From Paenibacillus silvestris (GTDB lineage: Bacteria > Bacillota > Bacilli > Paenibacillales > NBRC-103111): 64,000 nt of DNA. The stretch is taken from positions 233,510 through 297,509 of the forward strand of contig NZ_WTUZ01000021.1 of the NCBI RefSeq assembly GCF_009882985.1. The letters run 5' to 3'. Below the pieces are notes generated by a model, which was not told the DNA's origin, searched no databases, and worked only from the letters and a program-made list of their open reading frames with translations. Positions 62,096 through 64,000 of the stretch are shown here, one piece after another (the first letter of the stretch is position 1; every line of letters begins with the position of its first letter). The position numbers and the translations under genes were made by a program.

Positions 62096-63574
62096 TTGGA
62101 GAAAGTGGATATCTTTAAGGACATTGCAGAACGAACGGGAGGGGACATTTACCTGGGGGTTGTTGGAGCAGTCCGTACAGGAAAATCAACCTTTATTAAG
62201 CGTTTTGTGGAATCTGTAGTGCTGCCGAACATTCAAAGCGAAGCGGATAGGATCCGGGCTACCGATGAACTCCCGCAGAGCGCTGCTGGCCGCACGATTA
62301 TGACAACGGAGCCAAAGTTCGTGCCGAATACGGCGGTCCAAATTTCCGTGGCCGAAGGGCTGAATGTGAATGTGCGCCTTGTTGATTGTGTAGGTTATGC
62401 AGTTGATGGCGCCAAAGGCTATGAAGACGAAAACGGACCACGAATGATCAACACGCCTTGGTTCGATGAACCGATTCCGTTCCAGGAAGCGGCAGAAATC
62501 GGAACTCGCAAGGTGATTCAGGAGCATTCAACATTAGGTGTTGTGGTGACAACCGATGGCACGATCTCGGATATCCCACGGTCATCCTATGTGCTGGCAG
62601 AAGAAAGAGTGATTAATGAACTGAAAGAAGTGGGCAAACCTTTCATCGTCATTATTAACTCTCAGAAGCCAAATAGCGAGCCAGCGCTAGAGCTGCGCAG
62701 CGAACTGCAAAGCCGTTATGATGTACCTGTTGTAACGATGAGCGTAGCTAGTGCAGGCGAAGAAGAAATGGTTTCAGTCCTGCGTGAAGTGCTCTACGAG
62801 TTCCCTGTTCATGAAGTGAATGTGAATTTGCCAAGCTGGGTTATGGTTCTAGATGAGAATCATTGGCTGCGTACTCAATTCGAAAATTCCGTACGTGATA
62901 CGGTTCAAGATATTAGACGCTTGCGCGACGTGGATCGGGTCGTCAGCCAGTTTGCTGAATACGAGTTTATTGATAGGGCGGCACTCGCCGGGCTAAGCAT
63001 GGGGCAGGGTGTTGCCGAGATTGATCTGTTTGCACCAGATGAGCTCTATGATCGCATCTTGGTGGAAGTAGTTGGTGTTGAAATTCGCGGCAAAGATCAC
63101 CTTTTGCAATTGATGCAGGACTTCACTCATGCCAAACGAGAGTACGATCAATTCGCAGAGGCGCTGGAGATGGTCAAAACAACCGGTTATGGCATCGCGC
63201 CACCTACTCTTGCCGAGATGGCGCTGGATGAGCCAGAATTGATCCGCCAAGGCTCTAGATTCGGTGTTCGCTTACGGGCAACCGCGCCATCGATTCATAT
63301 GATTCGGGTAGATGTCGAATCTGAATTCTCCCCGATTATTGGAACCGAGAAGCAAAGTGAAGAGCTTGTCCGCTATTTGATGCAGGATTTTGAAGATAAC
63401 CCGCTCAAAATCTGGGAGTCCGATATTTTTGGAAGATCCCTGCATTCCATTGTGCGTGAAGGTATTCAAGGCAAGCTTGCTCAAATGCCGGATAACGCGC
63501 GGTACAAATTGCAGGAAACACTTGGACGTATTATTAACGAAGGATCTGGCGGTTTAATTGCCATAATTTTGTAA
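62096..63574 (+). CDS. spoIVA: Stage IV sporulation protein A (coat morphogenetic ATPase)
   Basis: Polymerises on the forespore surface to form the basement layer of the coat. 492 residues, the same length as in B. subtilis, and almost identical in many stretches: M-E-K-V-D-I-F-K-D-I-A-E-R-T-G, Walker A G-A-V-R-T-G-K-S-T, D-C-V-G-Y, and the invariant C-terminus G-S-G-G-L-I-A-I-I-L. TTG 62096 follows TAGGAGGG; the frame is open further upstream across the promoter, without support. Confidence 0.97.
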   Translation: MEKVDIFKDIAERTGGDIYLGVVGAVRTGKSTFIKRFVESVVLPNIQSEADRIRATDELPQSAAGRTIMTTEPKFVPNTAVQISVAEGLNVNVRLVDCVGYAVDGAKGYEDENGPRMINTPWFDEPIPFQEAAEIGTRKVIQEHSTLGVVVTTDGTISDIPRSSYVLAEERVINELKEVGKPFIVIINSQKPNSEPALELRSELQSRYDVPVVTMSVASAGEEEMVSVLREVLYEFPVHEVNVNLPSWVMVLDENHWLRTQFENSVRDTVQDIRRLRDVDRVVSQFAEYEFIDRAALAGLSMGQGVAEIDLFAPDELYDRILVEVVGVEIRGKDHLLQLMQDFTHAKREYDQFAEALEMVKTTGYGIAPPTLAEMALDEPELIRQGSRFGVRLRATAPSIHMIRVDVESEFSPIIGTEKQSEELVRYLMQDFEDNPLKIWESDIFGRSLHSIVREGIQGKLAQMPDNARYKLQETLGRIINEGSGGLIAIIL

Positions 63575-63582
63575 GAAAATAG

Positions 63583-63614
63583 ACAAAAAAACACTCGTGA
63601 GAGTGTTTTTTGTC
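63583..63614 (+). terminator. Intrinsic terminator of spoIVA
   Basis: ACAAAAAAACACTC / GAGTGTTTTTTGT hairpin with a 4-nt loop. Confidence 0.85.
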
Positions 63615-63655
63615 GTTTTATAGCAAAAATACCCACATAAAATGGAAAACGATAC

Positions 63656-63684
63656 TTGAAATTGATGTCGTAGTATATTACTAT
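63656..63684 (+). promoter_or_regulatory. Possible promoter of hbs
   Basis: TTGAAA (63656-63661), 17 bases, TACTAT (63679-63684). Moderate match to sigma-A elements. Confidence 0.35.
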
Positions 63685-63821
63685 GAATTTATTCGTCTGC
63701 TTTCGATGTTCATTTTTACTAAGAAAATCAACGTTTTTTCATGGAATCATGTATATTTTCTGACGAAACGGTGAAAACAGGAAGTAACGGAAGTAAGAAA
63801 TCTTGGGGGGAGGTGAATGGC

Positions 63822-64000
63822 ATGAATAAATCTGAATTGATTAACAAGGTTGCTGAAACCTCTGAGCTTTCCAAGAAAGATGCAACGAAAGCAGTTGATG
63901 CTGTTTTTGAAGCAATTTCCGAAGCGCTGCAAGGCGGGGATAAAGTACAATTAGTTGGGTTTGGTAACTTTGAAGTTCGTGAACGTTCCGCTCGTAAAGG
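63822..64000 (+). CDS. hbs: DNA-binding protein HU, 5' part (runs off window)
   Basis: First 59 codons of the HU homologue: [31 protein letters not shown], leading into the DNA-binding arm, which lies past the window end. Nucleoid architectural protein. ATG with GGGGGGAGGTG RBS. hbs follows spoIVA in B. subtilis. Confidence 0.95.
   Translation, partial: MNKSELINKVAETSELSKKDATKAVDAVFEAISEALQGGDKVQLVGFGNFEVRERSARK

Overview
The window comes from a Gram-positive, endospore-forming Firmicute, most likely Paenibacillus or a close relative. Evidence: the dacF-spoIIAA-spoIIAB-sigF, spoVA, dacB-spmA-spmB, ypeB, spoVIF and spoIVA sporulation genes; AGGAGG-type ribosome binding sites; U-tract terminators between most units; and a gene order that follows the Bacillus subtilis chromosome over long stretches. 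Several proteins (the CAP-domain/copper-amine-oxidase-stalk protein, the YIEGIA protein with its tiny partner) are of types I associate with Paenibacillaceae. The genus call is inference. I see no prophage, insertion sequence, CRISPR array, rRNA or tRNA. This is core chromosome on which most genes are housekeeping or sporulation genes.

Layout. 1-5.8 kb: end of xerD, then nucleoside salvage (deoB, two tandem purine nucleoside phosphorylases, a zinc-ribbon YvyF-like protein, a CuA-like cupredoxin, pdp). 5.9-13.7 kb: dacF, spoIIAA-spoIIAB-sigF, a SulP transporter and a DUF378 protein, then spoVAA-spoVAB-spoVAF behind a sigma-G-like promoter. 13.8-17.9 kb: lysA, a degenerate intergenic repeat, ppiB, a Cache-GGDEF cyclase. 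17.9-24 kb: FMN riboswitch, ribD-ribE-ribBA-ribH, an M50-like membrane protein, scpA-scpB. 24-36.4 kb: DUF2953 protein, gerW, an NhaD/ArsB-type transporter on the minus strand, dacB-spmA-spmB, rluB, resA-resB-resC (cytochrome c maturation) and resD-resE. 36.5-44 kb: serA behind a T-box (minus), rhodanese, CPBP protease, CAP protein, polysaccharide deacetylase. 44-56 kb: mecA, a primase-helicase-like fusion with a damaged Toprim centre, prsW, a small Cys protein where sleB is expected, ypeB, a PilZ protein, ypfB-like gene, cmk, plsC, an S1-domain protein, fni, yphA-like and seaA-like genes. 56-64 kb: der, plsY, gpsA, spoVIF, DUF2768, a ferredoxin-nucleotidyltransferase-ferredoxin group, yphF, spoIVA and the start of hbs.

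Points of most interest: (1) GC-rich patches inside ribD and resE crowded with perfect inverted repeats, up to 13 bp with a 4-nt loop; (2) a second purine nucleoside phosphorylase in which both base-contacting residues of the family are replaced; (3) the Toprim/DnaB-like fusion lacking primase catalytic residues; (4) an inserted ferredoxin-nucleotidyltransferase-ferredoxin set; (5) two promoters each followed almost at once by an intrinsic terminator (cmk and the NhaD-type transporter); (6) a free-standing protein with the exact CuA ligand spacing. No convincing wholly new multi-gene system is visible. Coordinates of starts were chosen from ribosome binding site spacing and family alignment from memory; many genes use TTG or GTG starts.
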